Assembly (NCBI GenBank): GCA_910578215.1
Contig: CAJTPH010000002.1
Location: 57,499 to 121,498 of the forward strand
Reading direction: 5' to 3'
Length of the DNA stretch: 64,000 bases
Source of the DNA: an uncultured Acetatifactor sp.
Lineage (GTDB): Bacteria > Bacillota > Clostridia > Lachnospirales > Lachnospiraceae
The notes under the pieces were generated by a model. It saw nothing but the letters and a program-made list of their open reading frames with translations. It was not told the DNA's origin and searched no databases. Made by a program: the position numbers and the translations under genes. Positions 9,063 to 17,927 of this stretch are shown one piece after another (the first letter of the stretch is position 1; each line of letters begins with the position of its first letter).

Positions 9063-10172
9063 TCATATTTTGCCCTGCAGGTGATACACAAACGCAAGCA
9101 CCTCCGCAACCGCCTGATACAATTCCGGCGGAACCATCTGCCCCACGTCCACATTTGCATAGAGCATACGCGCAAGGGGCTTATTCTCTACAATCTCGAT
9201 TTTATTTTCCTTTGCGACTTCCTTGATCTTCGCAGCCAGATAATCCTCACCCTTCGCAATAACTACAGGCGCGTCCGCAACCTTCGGATCATACTTCACC
9301 GCCACCGCATAATGGGTAGGGTTGGTGATGACCACATCCGCCTGAGGCAGACTCTGCATCATACGCCTGCGGGATACCTCCATCATCTTCTGCTTGATCT
9401 TACTCTTAACCGCCGGATCTCCTTCCTGCTGCTTATATTCCTCCTTGACCTCCTGCTTTGACATTTTCATGTCGTTTTTGAATTTCACCTTCTGATAGGT
9501 GAAATCGGCGGCGGCAATGATCATATAAAAAGCCGAGATCCTGATCCCCAGGTCCGTGACGGTCTCCGCTGTGATCTGCAGCGCCTGCATCAGCGACACA
9601 TCGTACAGATTCAGCAAAACCGCCCATTTATCTTTTAGCAGGCCGTAACAGATATATACGATCATAAGGATCTTTATAACTGACTTGACAAGCTCCACCA
9701 GGGACTGGACGGAAAAAAGCTTTTTAAACCCTTTCAAAGGATTGAGCTTGCTGAATTTGGGCTTCATGGGCTTAAAGGTAGGCTTCCACTTTACCTGGAC
9801 AAGGTTGCTCACAAAAGCCACCACCAAACCGATCAGTAGAATAGGCGCAACTATGCGAAGCACCTGAAACAGCATCATGCGGAACACGATGCCGCTCTCC
9901 GCCTGGGGCAGCTCCCCGTGCCAGAACGTAACCATCTCGGGCACCATATTGTAGATTCCGGAAAAGAGCTCCAGCATCTGCGTCCCCATATGGCCCACCC
10001 AGAGCTTCAATAGCAAAAACAGCGCCAGAAGCCCCAGCCCGTTGGGTATCTCGCGGCTCTTAGCCACCTGGCCTTCCTTGCGGGCGTCAGTTAATTTTTT
10101 TTGAGTGGCGGGCTCTGTTCTTTCGCCGCCCATTCCCTCTTTTGCAAAAAACTGCAGGTTATAACGAATCAT
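9063..10172 (-). CDS. flhB: FlhB, export substrate-specificity switch
   Basis: A 369-residue FlhB with four membrane segments in the first 215 residues and a cytoplasmic C-terminal domain. The autocleavage motif NPTH is present at about 284-287 (VITNPTHYAV). FlhB switches export from rod/hook to filament subunits with the help of FliK. The start ATG overlaps the fliR stop by 4 nt (ATGA), so translation is coupled. Confidence 0.97.
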   Translation of the reverse strand: MIRYNLQFFAKEGMGGERTEPATQKKLTDARKEGQVAKSREIPNGLGLLALFLLLKLWVGHMGTQMLELFSGIYNMVPEMVTFWHGELPQAESGIVFRMMLFQVLRIVAPILLIGLVVAFVSNLVQVKWKPTFKPMKPKFSKLNPLKGFKKLFSVQSLVELVKSVIKILMIVYICYGLLKDKWAVLLNLYDVSLMQALQITAETVTDLGIRISAFYMIIAAADFTYQKVKFKNDMKMSKQEVKEEYKQQEGDPAVKSKIKQKMMEVSRRRMMQSLPQADVVITNPTHYAVAVKYDPKVADAPVVIAKGEDYLAAKIKEVAKENKIEIVENKPLARMLYANVDVGQMVPPELYQAVAEVLAFVYHLQGKI

Positions 10173-10951
10173 GTCATGCCTTCCACAAAGGAAATAATCA
10201 TCTTCTTCATCTCCCGAAAAACAAAATCGGCGACTCCGGGCAGCATGCCCGCGGTAAAAAACAAAACGGACAGCCCTGTCAAAACCTTAAACTGAATACC
10301 TACCGAAAACATATTCAGCTGAGGCGCCACCTTTGCCAGAATACCCAAAACCGCATTTAACAGCAATATCGTACAAAAAACCGGCAGTATCATGCGAAAG
10401 CCTATTATGACATAGTCGCTCAGAAAGGTCAGCATGGAATTCAGGAGGGACTCCGTGGAAAATACCGCCTTGTTAATGGGTATCAGCTTATAGGTATCCG
10501 CCATCGCCCCAAATAGATAACGGTACATTCCCGTGGCTATCATTAAAAGCATCACCACATACTGATACAGGATTCCCGTTATGCTGGAATTCTGCTGTGT
10601 GGTAGGGTCCATGAGCGTCACCATGGTCAGACCCACCTCCATATCCGCAATATGCCCCGCAAAATTCACAATGGAGGTACAGATATTTGCCGCAAAACCG
10701 ATCAGCAGCCCTACTACCGCCTCCTTCATCACAATGATGGAATACTCTATGAGCGTGTCATACGCAACCGCCTCCGCGGGAGTCAGCGCCTGATACAAAA
10801 GCATGGAGGTAAAAAAACTGATTCCTATTCTCACCATCGCGGGCGTATTCTTCATGCTGAAAAAAGGAGCCACAAAGACAAAGCAGGACATTCTTGTTAA
10901 TATCAAGAGAAAATATTCCAAATCGTAGATCGAAAAAGAAAGATTTTCCAT
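10169..10951 (-). CDS. fliR: FliR, flagellar export gate membrane protein
   Basis: A 260-residue, very hydrophobic protein with about six membrane segments and the FliR pattern (YFLLILTRMSCFVFVAPFF at the start, EAVVGLLIGFAANIC in the middle). It is part of the FliPQR pore complex at the base of the export channel. It follows fliQ by 14 nt and overlaps flhB by 4 nt. Confidence 0.96.
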   Translation of the reverse strand: MENLSFSIYDLEYFLLILTRMSCFVFVAPFFSMKNTPAMVRIGISFFTSMLLYQALTPAEAVAYDTLIEYSIIVMKEAVVGLLIGFAANICTSIVNFAGHIADMEVGLTMVTLMDPTTQQNSSITGILYQYVVMLLMIATGMYRYLFGAMADTYKLIPINKAVFSTESLLNSMLTFLSDYVIIGFRMILPVFCTILLLNAVLGILAKVAPQLNMFSVGIQFKVLTGLSVLFFTAGMLPGVADFVFREMKKMIISFVEGMT

Positions 10952-10965
10952 CCGCCCGGCTCCCG

Positions 10966-11238
10966 TCAGCTGTGAATATAAAGGTTAAAGCTGGACCAAA
11001 GCTCCGTCATAAATTCTACAATAGACGTCATAATCCAGTTGCCGAAAAAAATAATCGAAATAAACACGCATATAATCTTGGGCACAAAGGTAAGCGTCTG
11101 CTCCTGAATGGAGGTTACAGTCTGAAAAATACTGACCGCCAGACCCACACACAGAGAAACCAGCAGCATCGGCATCGCCGTTCTGATGATCAAATACAAT
11201 GTCTGCCTTGTAATATCCGTCACAACCTCTGTTGTCAT
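10966..11238 (-). CDS. fliQ: FliQ, flagellar export gate membrane protein
   Basis: A 90-residue protein with two membrane hairpins, as in all FliQ proteins (TAMPMLLVSLCVGLAVSIFQ, then PKIICVFISIIFFGNW). The first hairpin carries the family sequence SIFQTVTSIQEQTLTF. It assembles with FliP and FliR in the export gate and lies between those two genes. Confidence 0.95.
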   Translation of the reverse strand: MTTEVVTDITRQTLYLIIRTAMPMLLVSLCVGLAVSIFQTVTSIQEQTLTFVPKIICVFISIIFFGNWIMTSIVEFMTELWSSFNLYIHS

Positions 11239-11306
11239 CTCTCACACCATCCTTTCCGTAAGTACTCTCCCGCCCGGTCCCACTGCACAAAAGCCAAAAT
11301 GCTTCG

Positions 11307-12182
11307 TCAGCGCAGGAAAAATGTTCTGACCAGGTTGTCAATAATCAGGCTCCAGCCGTCCGCGAGAACAAACAGCAAAATTTTAAAGGGCATGGAAATC
11401 GTAGTGGGCGGCAGCATCATCATACCCATGCTCATCAGCGTGGACGCCACCACCATATCTATCACAATAAAGGGAATATAGATCATAAACCCTATCCAGA
11501 AAGCGATCCTGAGCTCGCTCAGCATAAAGCTTGGGAGCAGCACAGACAGGGGAATATCGTCATTTTCCCCGCTCCAGGTCTTGCCTGCAATATTCATGAA
11601 CATCTGCACGTCCTTCACCTGAGTTTGAGGATACATAAATTCTCTCAGGGGTACGATAGCTTTTTCCAGCGCCTCGTCCTGACTTATCTCCCCCGCCTGA
11701 TAAGGCTTGACCGCCTGCTCGTTGATCTGGGTGATTGTCGGCTCCATGATAAAGAAGGTCAGTATCAGAGCCAGCCCTATCAGTACCTGATTGGGCGGAG
11801 CCGTCTGGGTATTCAGCGCGGTACGGGTAAAATGCAGCACAATGATGATCCGGGTAAAGGAGGTCATCATAATAATAAGCGCCGGCGCGACGGAGATCAG
11901 TGTCAGGATCAGCAATATCCTCAAAGTACCGTTAAGCTCCCCGTTACCCTCGCTGTACGTAATGCTCCAGCCATTTGGCTTGGTATCTGACGTACTGATT
12001 CCTTCCGCGTCGAGAGCGCCTGGGGAATTAATCATGGTGGAAACAGCCGCCCTGCCGGGCAAGTATCCGCCCTCTGCCGCGGCATGCGCGGTCATGGAAT
12101 TTTGAATACACAATATGCCCACCGTGACCAGTAGGCATATTATCGCTGCTATTCGCTTTATTTTTAGCTTATTCTTCATCAT
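11307..12182 (-). CDS. fliP: FliP, flagellar export gate membrane protein
   Basis: A 291-residue protein with an N-terminal signal sequence (basic KNKLKIKR, then a hydrophobic stretch ending near AHAAA), as known for FliP, and four later membrane segments. Family signatures are clear: MMTSFTRIIIVLHFTR, NQVLIGLALILTFFIMEP and GMMMLPPTTISMPFKILLF. The start overlaps the end of fliO by 14 nt. FliP forms the core of the export pore. Confidence 0.97.
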   Translation of the reverse strand: MMKNKLKIKRIAAIICLLVTVGILCIQNSMTAHAAAEGGYLPGRAAVSTMINSPGALDAEGISTSDTKPNGWSITYSEGNGELNGTLRILLILTLISVAPALIIMMTSFTRIIIVLHFTRTALNTQTAPPNQVLIGLALILTFFIMEPTITQINEQAVKPYQAGEISQDEALEKAIVPLREFMYPQTQVKDVQMFMNIAGKTWSGENDDIPLSVLLPSFMLSELRIAFWIGFMIYIPFIVIDMVVASTLMSMGMMMLPPTTISMPFKILLFVLADGWSLIIDNLVRTFFLR

Positions 12183-12567
12183 GTAACTGGTTTTCCTTTG
12201 GTTCTTCCGGGGTTCCTCCGGATTTATTTACAGCCTTGTCAAGAAACTGTTTGAAGCTGAAGCCCTGTGCGGTGCCTGCGGCCTTCAGCTGCTCCTCTGG
12301 TATCTCCCCCAACATGGTAACCGTGTCCTTACAGACAGCAAGCACCACGTATTTATCACCTATCCGCACAATCTGAATATATTTGTTTCCTGATATACGC
12401 GCAGTCTCTATTACCTGCACATTCCCATTAACACCCTGCTGTTTCTGATAGTTTGCAATCCATTTCGTGGTCAGCGCCGTCACGGCAAGCACAATGACAA
12501 ACAACAGAAGCACGGTGATAAACTGTGCGTAACCGTCAGCTTTTCCTCCGGTCAAAAGCAGATCCAT
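12169..12567 (-). CDS. fliO: FliO (FliZ-type) export apparatus assembly protein
   Basis: A 132-residue protein with one N-terminal membrane segment (about 16-36, FITVLLLFVIVLAVTAL) and a small beta-rich cytoplasmic domain with GNKYIQIVRIGDKYVVLAVCKD. This is the FliO/FliZ pattern. FliO helps assemble the FliPQR complex. It is in the canonical place between cheY and fliP. The ATG shares one base with the cheY stop. Confidence 0.85.
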   Translation of the reverse strand: MDLLLTGGKADGYAQFITVLLLFVIVLAVTALTTKWIANYQKQQGVNGNVQVIETARISGNKYIQIVRIGDKYVVLAVCKDTVTMLGEIPEEQLKAAGTAQGFSFKQFLDKAVNKSGGTPEEPKENQLHDEE

Positions 12568-12929
12568 TAACCGACAACCTTCTTTACTGCCTCAAGCACA
12601 CGTTCGGCCTGGAAGGGTTTTACGATAAAGTCCTTCGCTCCCGCCTGAATGGATTCGATAACCATAGCCTGCTGACCCATTGCCGAACACATAATGATCT
12701 TTGCCGCAGGATCGTTCTTCTTAATCTCCTTCAGCGCCTGAATACCGTCCATTTCAGGCATGGTGATGTCCATCAGCACAAGATCGGGAGTACACTCCTT
12801 ATACTTCTCCACCGCCTTAAGACCATTCTCTGCCTCACCTGCGACAGTATATCCGTTTTTTGTCAGGATATCCTTAATCATCATCCTCATGAATGCCGCG
12901 TCATCACATACCAGAATATTCTTTGCCAT
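12567..12929 (-). CDS. cheY: CheY, chemotaxis response regulator
   Basis: A 120-residue single receiver domain. The acidic pocket (CDDAA), phosphoacceptor Asp in LVLMDITMPEMDG, Thr/Ser position (IIMCSAMGQ) and conserved Lys (FIVKPFQ) are all present. CheY-P binds FliM and FliY in the motor switch. The gene sits between fliY and fliO, as in Bacillus and other Firmicutes, rather than beside cheA. Confidence 0.96.
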   Translation of the reverse strand: MAKNILVCDDAAFMRMMIKDILTKNGYTVAGEAENGLKAVEKYKECTPDLVLMDITMPEMDGIQALKEIKKNDPAAKIIMCSAMGQQAMVIESIQAGAKDFIVKPFQAERVLEAVKKVVG

Positions 12930-12941
12930 TTAACCTTCCTC

Positions 12942-14354
12942 CTACTTGATAATCTCTGTTACTCTTATTCCGAAGCTTTCTTCAATTACTACCACTTCTC
13001 CCTTGGCAACGAACTTTCCATTTACCAATACATCTATCGGCTCACCGGCAATTTTATCTAACTCGATAATCGTACCCGGTGTAAAGTTGAGGATTTCGGA
13101 AATCGACTTGGTTGTTCGGCCAAGCTCCACTGTGACCTCCAGGGGCACATCCATGATCAGCCCAATATTTTCCTGCCCGGCAAGACCCTGGGCATCGTTT
13201 GAAAAATTCTGGAACTGTGCAGGCTGGACATTTACGCTCTGCAGCGCCTGAGGAGCCATCCCCATAGGATACATACCTGCCTGCATGGGCATTCCCATCT
13301 GCATCATCTGAGGATTCATACCCGGCTGCATAGGCATTCCCATCTGCATCATCTGAGGATTCATACCCGGCTGCATGGGCATTCCCATCTGCATCATCTG
13401 AGGATTCATAGCGCCCTGTGCGGGCATTCCCATCTGCATGCCGCCCATGTTCATCTGAGCATCCATACCCGGCTGCATGGGCATTCCCTGCATCATCTGA
13501 GAATTCATGCCGCCCTGTGCAGGCATTCCCATCTGCGCCGAATCCGCACCCGCCGCCTGGCCTGCCGAAGCGCCTGTCTGGGGAGCCGGTTCCGGTGCAG
13601 CGCCTGAGAGCTGCGATCCGATAAAGGTATCCACCACCTTTTTCGCAAAATCCACAGGATACAGCTGCATGATAGTACTGTCCACCAAATCGGCAATCTG
13701 CATTCTAAAGGATATCTTGACAAATGCACCGCCCAAAAAAGGCGATATGTCCGCGCCATCCTTAACCTGGGTCAAATCAAGCAGGGAAGAATCCGGCGGA
13801 CTGATATCAATCGTCGTCTTAAGCATGGTGGAAAGCGATGTCGCCGCAGAACCCATCATCTGGTTCATCGCCTCTGAAATCGCGCTCAGGTGCAGCTCTC
13901 CGAGCTCCCCGTCCGTATTGGTTCCGTCACCGCCCATCATCAGATCGGTGATAACCTTTACATCGTGCTCTTTCAGCACCAGCATATTTGTGCCGTCCAA
14001 ACCAACTGTATACTTTATCTGAATAAAAACACAGGGTCTTTCATAATCGCCCAGCAGCGTGCTCCAAGTTGCGATCTCTACCTTGGGAGTCGTAATATTT
14101 ACCTTTCTGTTTACAAGGGAATACAGCGTAGTCGCTGAGGACCCCATGCTGATATTTGCCACCTCCCCGATGGCATCCTTCTCCACATCGGAAAGAAGAT
14201 CTGCATAATCCTCGGCATTTTGAACCTTAGGTGGTTCGCTGCTTGGTGCTGCGGCGGCTTCCCCACTGCCGCCATCCTCTGATGCCCCGTCCTCTGACAG
14301 GTCCATGCCGTTCAGTAAGGCATTTATCTCGTCCTGAGACAGCATTCCGTCCAT
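12942..14354 (-). CDS. fliY: FliY (FliN/CheC fusion), motor switch and CheY-P phosphatase
   Basis: A 470-residue switch protein. The N-terminus (LSQDEINALL) is the CheY-P docking motif, followed by a CheC-like phosphatase domain with two repeated helices (VEKDAIGEVANISMGSSA and ISEAMNQMMGSA). The C-terminal SpoA/FliN domain is at about 385-468. Between them, about residues 271-368, is an unusual Met/Gln/Pro/Gly repeat region encoded partly by perfect 45-bp repeats. The gene follows fliM by 3 nt and forms the C-ring with FliM and FliG. Confidence 0.95.
   Translation of the reverse strand: MDGMLSQDEINALLNGMDLSEDGASEDGGSGEAAAAPSSEPPKVQNAEDYADLLSDVEKDAIGEVANISMGSSATTLYSLVNRKVNITTPKVEIATWSTLLGDYERPCVFIQIKYTVGLDGTNMLVLKEHDVKVITDLMMGGDGTNTDGELGELHLSAISEAMNQMMGSAATSLSTMLKTTIDISPPDSSLLDLTQVKDGADISPFLGGAFVKISFRMQIADLVDSTIMQLYPVDFAKKVVDTFIGSQLSGAAPEPAPQTGASAGQAAGADSAQMGMPAQGGMNSQMMQGMPMQPGMDAQMNMGGMQMGMPAQGAMNPQMMQMGMPMQPGMNPQMMQMGMPMQPGMNPQMMQMGMPMQAGMYPMGMAPQALQSVNVQPAQFQNFSNDAQGLAGQENIGLIMDVPLEVTVELGRTTKSISEILNFTPGTIIELDKIAGEPIDVLVNGKFVAKGEVVVIEESFGIRVTEIIK
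13284..13418. repeat. Three 45-bp tandem repeats inside fliY
   Basis: Three consecutive 45-bp units (13284-13328, 13329-13373, 13374-13418) are nearly identical. Each codes for 15 residues of the type QPGMNPQMMQMGMPM. Degenerate copies continue to about 13540. The unit is a multiple of three, so copy-number change keeps the frame. The repeats encode the linker before the FliN domain. Confidence 0.9.
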
Positions 14355-14357
14355 TAC

Positions 14358-15338
14358 TTACTCCTCCTCTCTGATAACCGATGTAATCCGGACAGCATAA
14401 GAGTCTTTTTCGGCGCCGGGTAATGCGGTAAACTTTCTAATGTTACCCACATACACATTCATGTCATCATCCACTTTTGAATCAAGGCGGATACAGTCTC
14501 CGACCTGAAGATTCACAAAATCATTGACTGAGATTACACTCTTGCCAAGTACCGCCCTGATAGGTATATCTACCTTGCGGATCAATGATTCAATATACGA
14601 TTCGTAATTTTCATCATGATTCTCCTGCATAGTGGAGAACCAATATTTTGTATTCAGCTTATCCATGATGTCTTCCAGCGTAAAGAACGGAAGGCAGATG
14701 TTCATAAAGCCTTCAACATCCCCGATCTTCATGTTCAGCGTTACAATCGCTACCATGTCGTTGGGGGCAATCACCTGCGCAAACTGCGGATTTGTCTCCA
14801 CACGCTGCAGCAGCGGCGATATATCAATAACGTTTTTCCACGGGTCCCTGAGGAGCTGGGTAAACATTACCAATATCTTTTCAATTATGGTGTGCTCTAT
14901 CTCCGAAAACTCCCTGCTCTTTTCCAGCGGGAGACCGCTTCCTCCAAGCATACGGTCCAGCATGGCATAGCCCAGATTCGTCGCCAGATCCATAATAATG
15001 GTTCCGTTCAGCGGTGCGAAATTAATAATTCCCAGTATTACCGGGCTGGACAGCGCATTTGTAAACTCGCTGAAGGTATTTGTCTCGGAGCTTGCCACCG
15101 TCACCTGTACGTTCTTACGGAGATATACCGGAAGATTGGTGGAAATCAATCGGCTGTAATGTTCAAATATAATTTCCAGCGTTCTTAAATGTTCTTTTGA
15201 AAACTTTGTAGGGCGGCTGAAGTCATAGTTTTTAACCTTCTTTTCTTCGCTGTCCTGCATCTTGTCTACGTCTAATTCACCTGCGGACAATGCCGCAAGC
15301 AGGTTATCTATTTCATTTTGGGAAAGAACCTCGCCCAC
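14358..15338 (-). CDS. fliM: FliM, flagellar motor switch protein
   Basis: A 326-residue protein. The N-terminal CheY-P binding motif is LSQNEIDNLLAAL, the middle CheC-like domain begins near KFSKEHLRTLEIIFEHYSR, and the C-terminal SpoA domain contains VNDFVNLQVGDCIRLDSKV. FliM links FliG to FliY in the C-ring. The length is normal. It lies between fliL and fliY. Confidence 0.97.
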   Translation of the reverse strand: MGEVLSQNEIDNLLAALSAGELDVDKMQDSEEKKVKNYDFSRPTKFSKEHLRTLEIIFEHYSRLISTNLPVYLRKNVQVTVASSETNTFSEFTNALSSPVILGIINFAPLNGTIIMDLATNLGYAMLDRMLGGSGLPLEKSREFSEIEHTIIEKILVMFTQLLRDPWKNVIDISPLLQRVETNPQFAQVIAPNDMVAIVTLNMKIGDVEGFMNICLPFFTLEDIMDKLNTKYWFSTMQENHDENYESYIESLIRKVDIPIRAVLGKSVISVNDFVNLQVGDCIRLDSKVDDDMNVYVGNIRKFTALPGAEKDSYAVRITSVIREEE

Positions 15339-15387
15339 ACAAGTTCACCTCCTAACACAGGGCTTTTACTTTCTTACCTGTGTGGCT

Positions 15388-15900
15388 TTATTGGTACTTT
15401 ATATTGCTTATGGATATTCTGTAGATAAAATCCGAACCAAACAGCTCCTGTATTTCCTTGAGAAGCTCCTCCCTGACACCTTCCGTATCCTGTTGGAATT
15501 CCTCCTGCGTATGCCTTGATATGACGGAGTTGATCGTATCCTTAATCACACTGTCATAGGCAGCTATCTTCTCCTCGCCGCCCAGCTTCTTATAATCCTT
15601 ATGCTTCTTGTTCTGCTGCAGTCCAAGATCCATTATAATATACCCCTGCTTGCCGTCCTCCTTGACGACCGATACCATCAGCTGCAGCATGTTGTATACC
15701 TCCGTGTCCGACATGGGCACATCCGTCACCGCAACGCCGCCGGGATTATACAGCTCTATCTTCAGCACCGAAGCGATGCTGGTGATAAGCTCTCCCGTCT
15801 TTTTGTTCGTGCCGACGACACTTACCATCATAACTACGGACAATATGATATTTACAACCAGCAGCACTAAGATCAATACGCTTAAAAGATTTTTCTTCAT
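15388..15900 (-). CDS. fliL: FliL, basal-body/stator-associated membrane protein
   Basis: A 170-residue protein with a single N-terminal membrane segment (about 5-28, LSVLILVLLVVNIILSVVMM) and a periplasm-side domain with the usual FliL C-terminal part (SVISRHTQEEFQ, IQELFGSDFIYRISI). FliL supports stator function. Position between motB and fliM is canonical. The identity is supported more by topology and place than by strong motifs. Confidence 0.85.
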   Translation of the reverse strand: MKKNLLSVLILVLLVVNIILSVVMMVSVVGTNKKTGELITSIASVLKIELYNPGGVAVTDVPMSDTEVYNMLQLMVSVVKEDGKQGYIIMDLGLQQNKKHKDYKKLGGEEKIAAYDSVIKDTINSVISRHTQEEFQQDTEGVREELLKEIQELFGSDFIYRISISNIKYQ

Positions 15901-15931
15901 AGCTCATAGTCCCCTCTTTTGCCATATATTT

Positions 15932-16756
15932 TTAATTATGAGACGGATTTAAAATCCTGATTTCCACCCTTCGGTTCCGGCTCCTGCCCTCCTCCGTGGA
16001 GTTGTCGGCCACCGGCACTCTCTCTCCCATCCCCGAGTGCTTCATATTCGTGGGATTTAAGGAAGTATTTTCAACCAGATAGTAAAATACCTCCCTGGCT
16101 CTGGCATCGCTCAGCTCCTCGTTGTTCCTGTATCTTCCGCCGGACTGGGGAACATTGTCGGTATGACCCTCTATCTCAATGGACCCGTTGCTGTACCGCT
16201 CCAGAATCAGCCCGACCTTGTCGAGTATTTCCATCGATCCTGTCTTTACATCGGCGCTTCCGGAATCAAAAAGCAGCGCGCCGCTCATGCTCAGCTGGAT
16301 ATACTGTGCCGTAAAGCTTACCTCGACCTCGTCTCCGATCTCGTTTTCCACCAGAGACTCCTCTATCTTTTCGGCGATCTCCTCGTTCTGCTGCAGCTTT
16401 CCCTCGGCAAGCTTTTCCTCCAGCGCCTCCGGAGAACTGTCATACTCGTTATAATCATCACCTTCATTCTCGCTGTCCGCAGTTTTGCCCGTACTGTTGA
16501 TATACTGGTCAAGCTCGTTCAGCTGGCTCACTCCGTTGCTGATAAGTATGCCGTCGCCGATGGCAGTAGAACCCCCGTCAAAAAAACTGACCGTGCTGTT
16601 GATGGACGCCACAAACGCGGCTAATTTGTCTTCCTGTATGGTTGACATGGAAAACAGCATAACGAAAAAGCAGAGCAGCAGGTTCATCAAATCCGAGAAG
16701 GTCGCCATCCACGCCGGCGCACCCGCTGGCGGCGCATCTTCCTTGCGCTTTGCCAT
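15932..16756 (-). CDS. motB: MotB, flagellar stator protein
   Basis: A 274-residue protein with one membrane segment holding the proton-binding Asp (PAWMATFSDLMNLLLCFFVM, about 17-36). The C-terminal OmpA-like peptidoglycan-binding domain (about 150-270) has the signature IEGHTDNVP and ELSDARAREV. The ATG overlaps the motA stop by one base. MotA and MotB form the torque-generating ion channel; MotB anchors it to the cell wall. Confidence 0.96.
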   Translation of the reverse strand: MAKRKEDAPPAGAPAWMATFSDLMNLLLCFFVMLFSMSTIQEDKLAAFVASINSTVSFFDGGSTAIGDGILISNGVSQLNELDQYINSTGKTADSENEGDDYNEYDSSPEALEEKLAEGKLQQNEEIAEKIEESLVENEIGDEVEVSFTAQYIQLSMSGALLFDSGSADVKTGSMEILDKVGLILERYSNGSIEIEGHTDNVPQSGGRYRNNEELSDARAREVFYYLVENTSLNPTNMKHSGMGERVPVADNSTEEGRSRNRRVEIRILNPSHN

Positions 16757-17565
16757 TATTCTTCACCCCCCGCATTTTCGTCAACGGCGATCTGTCTGTC
16801 CTTAGGTGCAAGGAAGGATTTCAGCTTTTCCTCAATTACGCGGGGATTCTCGCCCGCCTGGATAGACAAAAGCCCCTCGATCATAACTTCCTTTAACATC
16901 ATCTCCTCAGCGTTGTCTGCTTTCAGCTTGCTGGATACAGGAATACATATCCAGTTTGCCAGCAGGGAACCGTACAGGGTTGTGATCAGCGCAACCGCCA
17001 TAGCGGGGCCGATCGCTGCGGGGTCCTCCATATGGTATAACATATCCACCAGACCTACCAGGGTACCGATCATACCCCAGGCAGGACCCATGGAAGCAAG
17101 CGTATCCCAAAAGCCGATGCGGTCCTTATGTCTGCCCTCGACGCTCACCAGCTCCGTCTCCATAATCGCGCGGACCAGGTCGGGGTCGGTACCGTCCACC
17201 ACAAGCAGAATACCCTTTTTCAAAAACGGCTCGTCCATGTCCGTAGCCGCTTCCTCAAGCGACAGCAGACCTTCCTTACGCGCCACATTCGAGAGATCAA
17301 TAATTTTTTGAATCATCTCTCCCGTATTCAGCTTTGACGCCTTAAATATCAATGTAAAACTCTTGAGGCCTCCGATGTAACCCTGGAGACTGTGCGAGGT
17401 GAGAGTCGCTGTGAACGCACCGCCCAAGGTTATGATAAAAGAAGGTACATCTATGTACTCCATAAAGCTGCCGCCGCTCTTCGAAATGGAGCTGAAGATA
17501 CCGAAGATGAGCATTACGAAACCTAAAATAAGACCGAGTAAAGACGCTATATCCACGAAAATCAC
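16756..17565 (-). CDS. motA: MotA, flagellar stator protein
   Basis: A 269-residue MotA with four membrane segments: two in the first 60 residues and two near 150-210 (TLASMGPAWGMIGTLVGLVD, then GPAMAVALITTLYGSLLANW). These last segments carry the family signature. The cytoplasmic loop between contacts FliG. It is the first of the motA-motB pair and follows flbD by 14 nt. Confidence 0.96.
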   Translation of the reverse strand: MIFVDIASLLGLILGFVMLIFGIFSSISKSGGSFMEYIDVPSFIITLGGAFTATLTSHSLQGYIGGLKSFTLIFKASKLNTGEMIQKIIDLSNVARKEGLLSLEEAATDMDEPFLKKGILLVVDGTDPDLVRAIMETELVSVEGRHKDRIGFWDTLASMGPAWGMIGTLVGLVDMLYHMEDPAAIGPAMAVALITTLYGSLLANWICIPVSSKLKADNAEEMMLKEVMIEGLLSIQAGENPRVIEEKLKSFLAPKDRQIAVDENAGGEE

Positions 17566-17579
17566 CTAGTACTTTTGCA

Positions 17580-17771
17580 TTATTCCGCAAAAATATCCTT
17601 TCTATATGATTTTACAAGATTTTTTATCTCTTGTCTACTTTCTTTTACAATTATTTTTTTCCCAGTGGTCAATGTGATCACTGTATCGGGCGTTTCCTCC
17701 ACAATTTCGAGCAAATGCGGATTCACAAGAATTTTCACACCATTCAACTTAGTCACCTCTATCATTCCCAT
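17580..17771 (-). CDS. flbD: FlbD family small flagellar protein
   Basis: A 63-residue protein typical of the FlbD family found beside motA or flgE in Firmicutes and spirochaetes. The pattern begins MIEVTKLNGVKILVNPHLLE and continues with TPDTVITLTTGKKIIVKES. Its exact role is unsettled. Position between flgE and motA is canonical. Confidence 0.9.
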   Translation of the reverse strand: MGMIEVTKLNGVKILVNPHLLEIVEETPDTVITLTTGKKIIVKESRQEIKNLVKSYRKDIFAE

Positions 17772-17927
17772 TCCCTCAATATAATAAATTTACCCCTCTG
17801 CAGTGTAATACCGGGCAAATTTCGGCTGAAGCCGTCTCCCCAGGTCCCCTATCACACATTCCAAAGGGACGGAATACCTTCCGTCCCCTTAGTATATCAC
17901 ATTTATCTCTATAATGCCAGAAAAAAA
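17772..17927 (-). terminator. flgE-flbD gap with hairpin (possible attenuator)
   Basis: The gap carries the inverted repeat AAGGGACGGAA (17864-17874) and TTCCGTCCC (17879-17887), with a 4-nt loop. On the minus strand the stem is followed by TTTGGAATG, a poor T tract. It may be a partial terminator or RNA-stability hairpin after flgE rather than a full stop, since motA and the rest of the operon follow. Confidence 0.4.
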
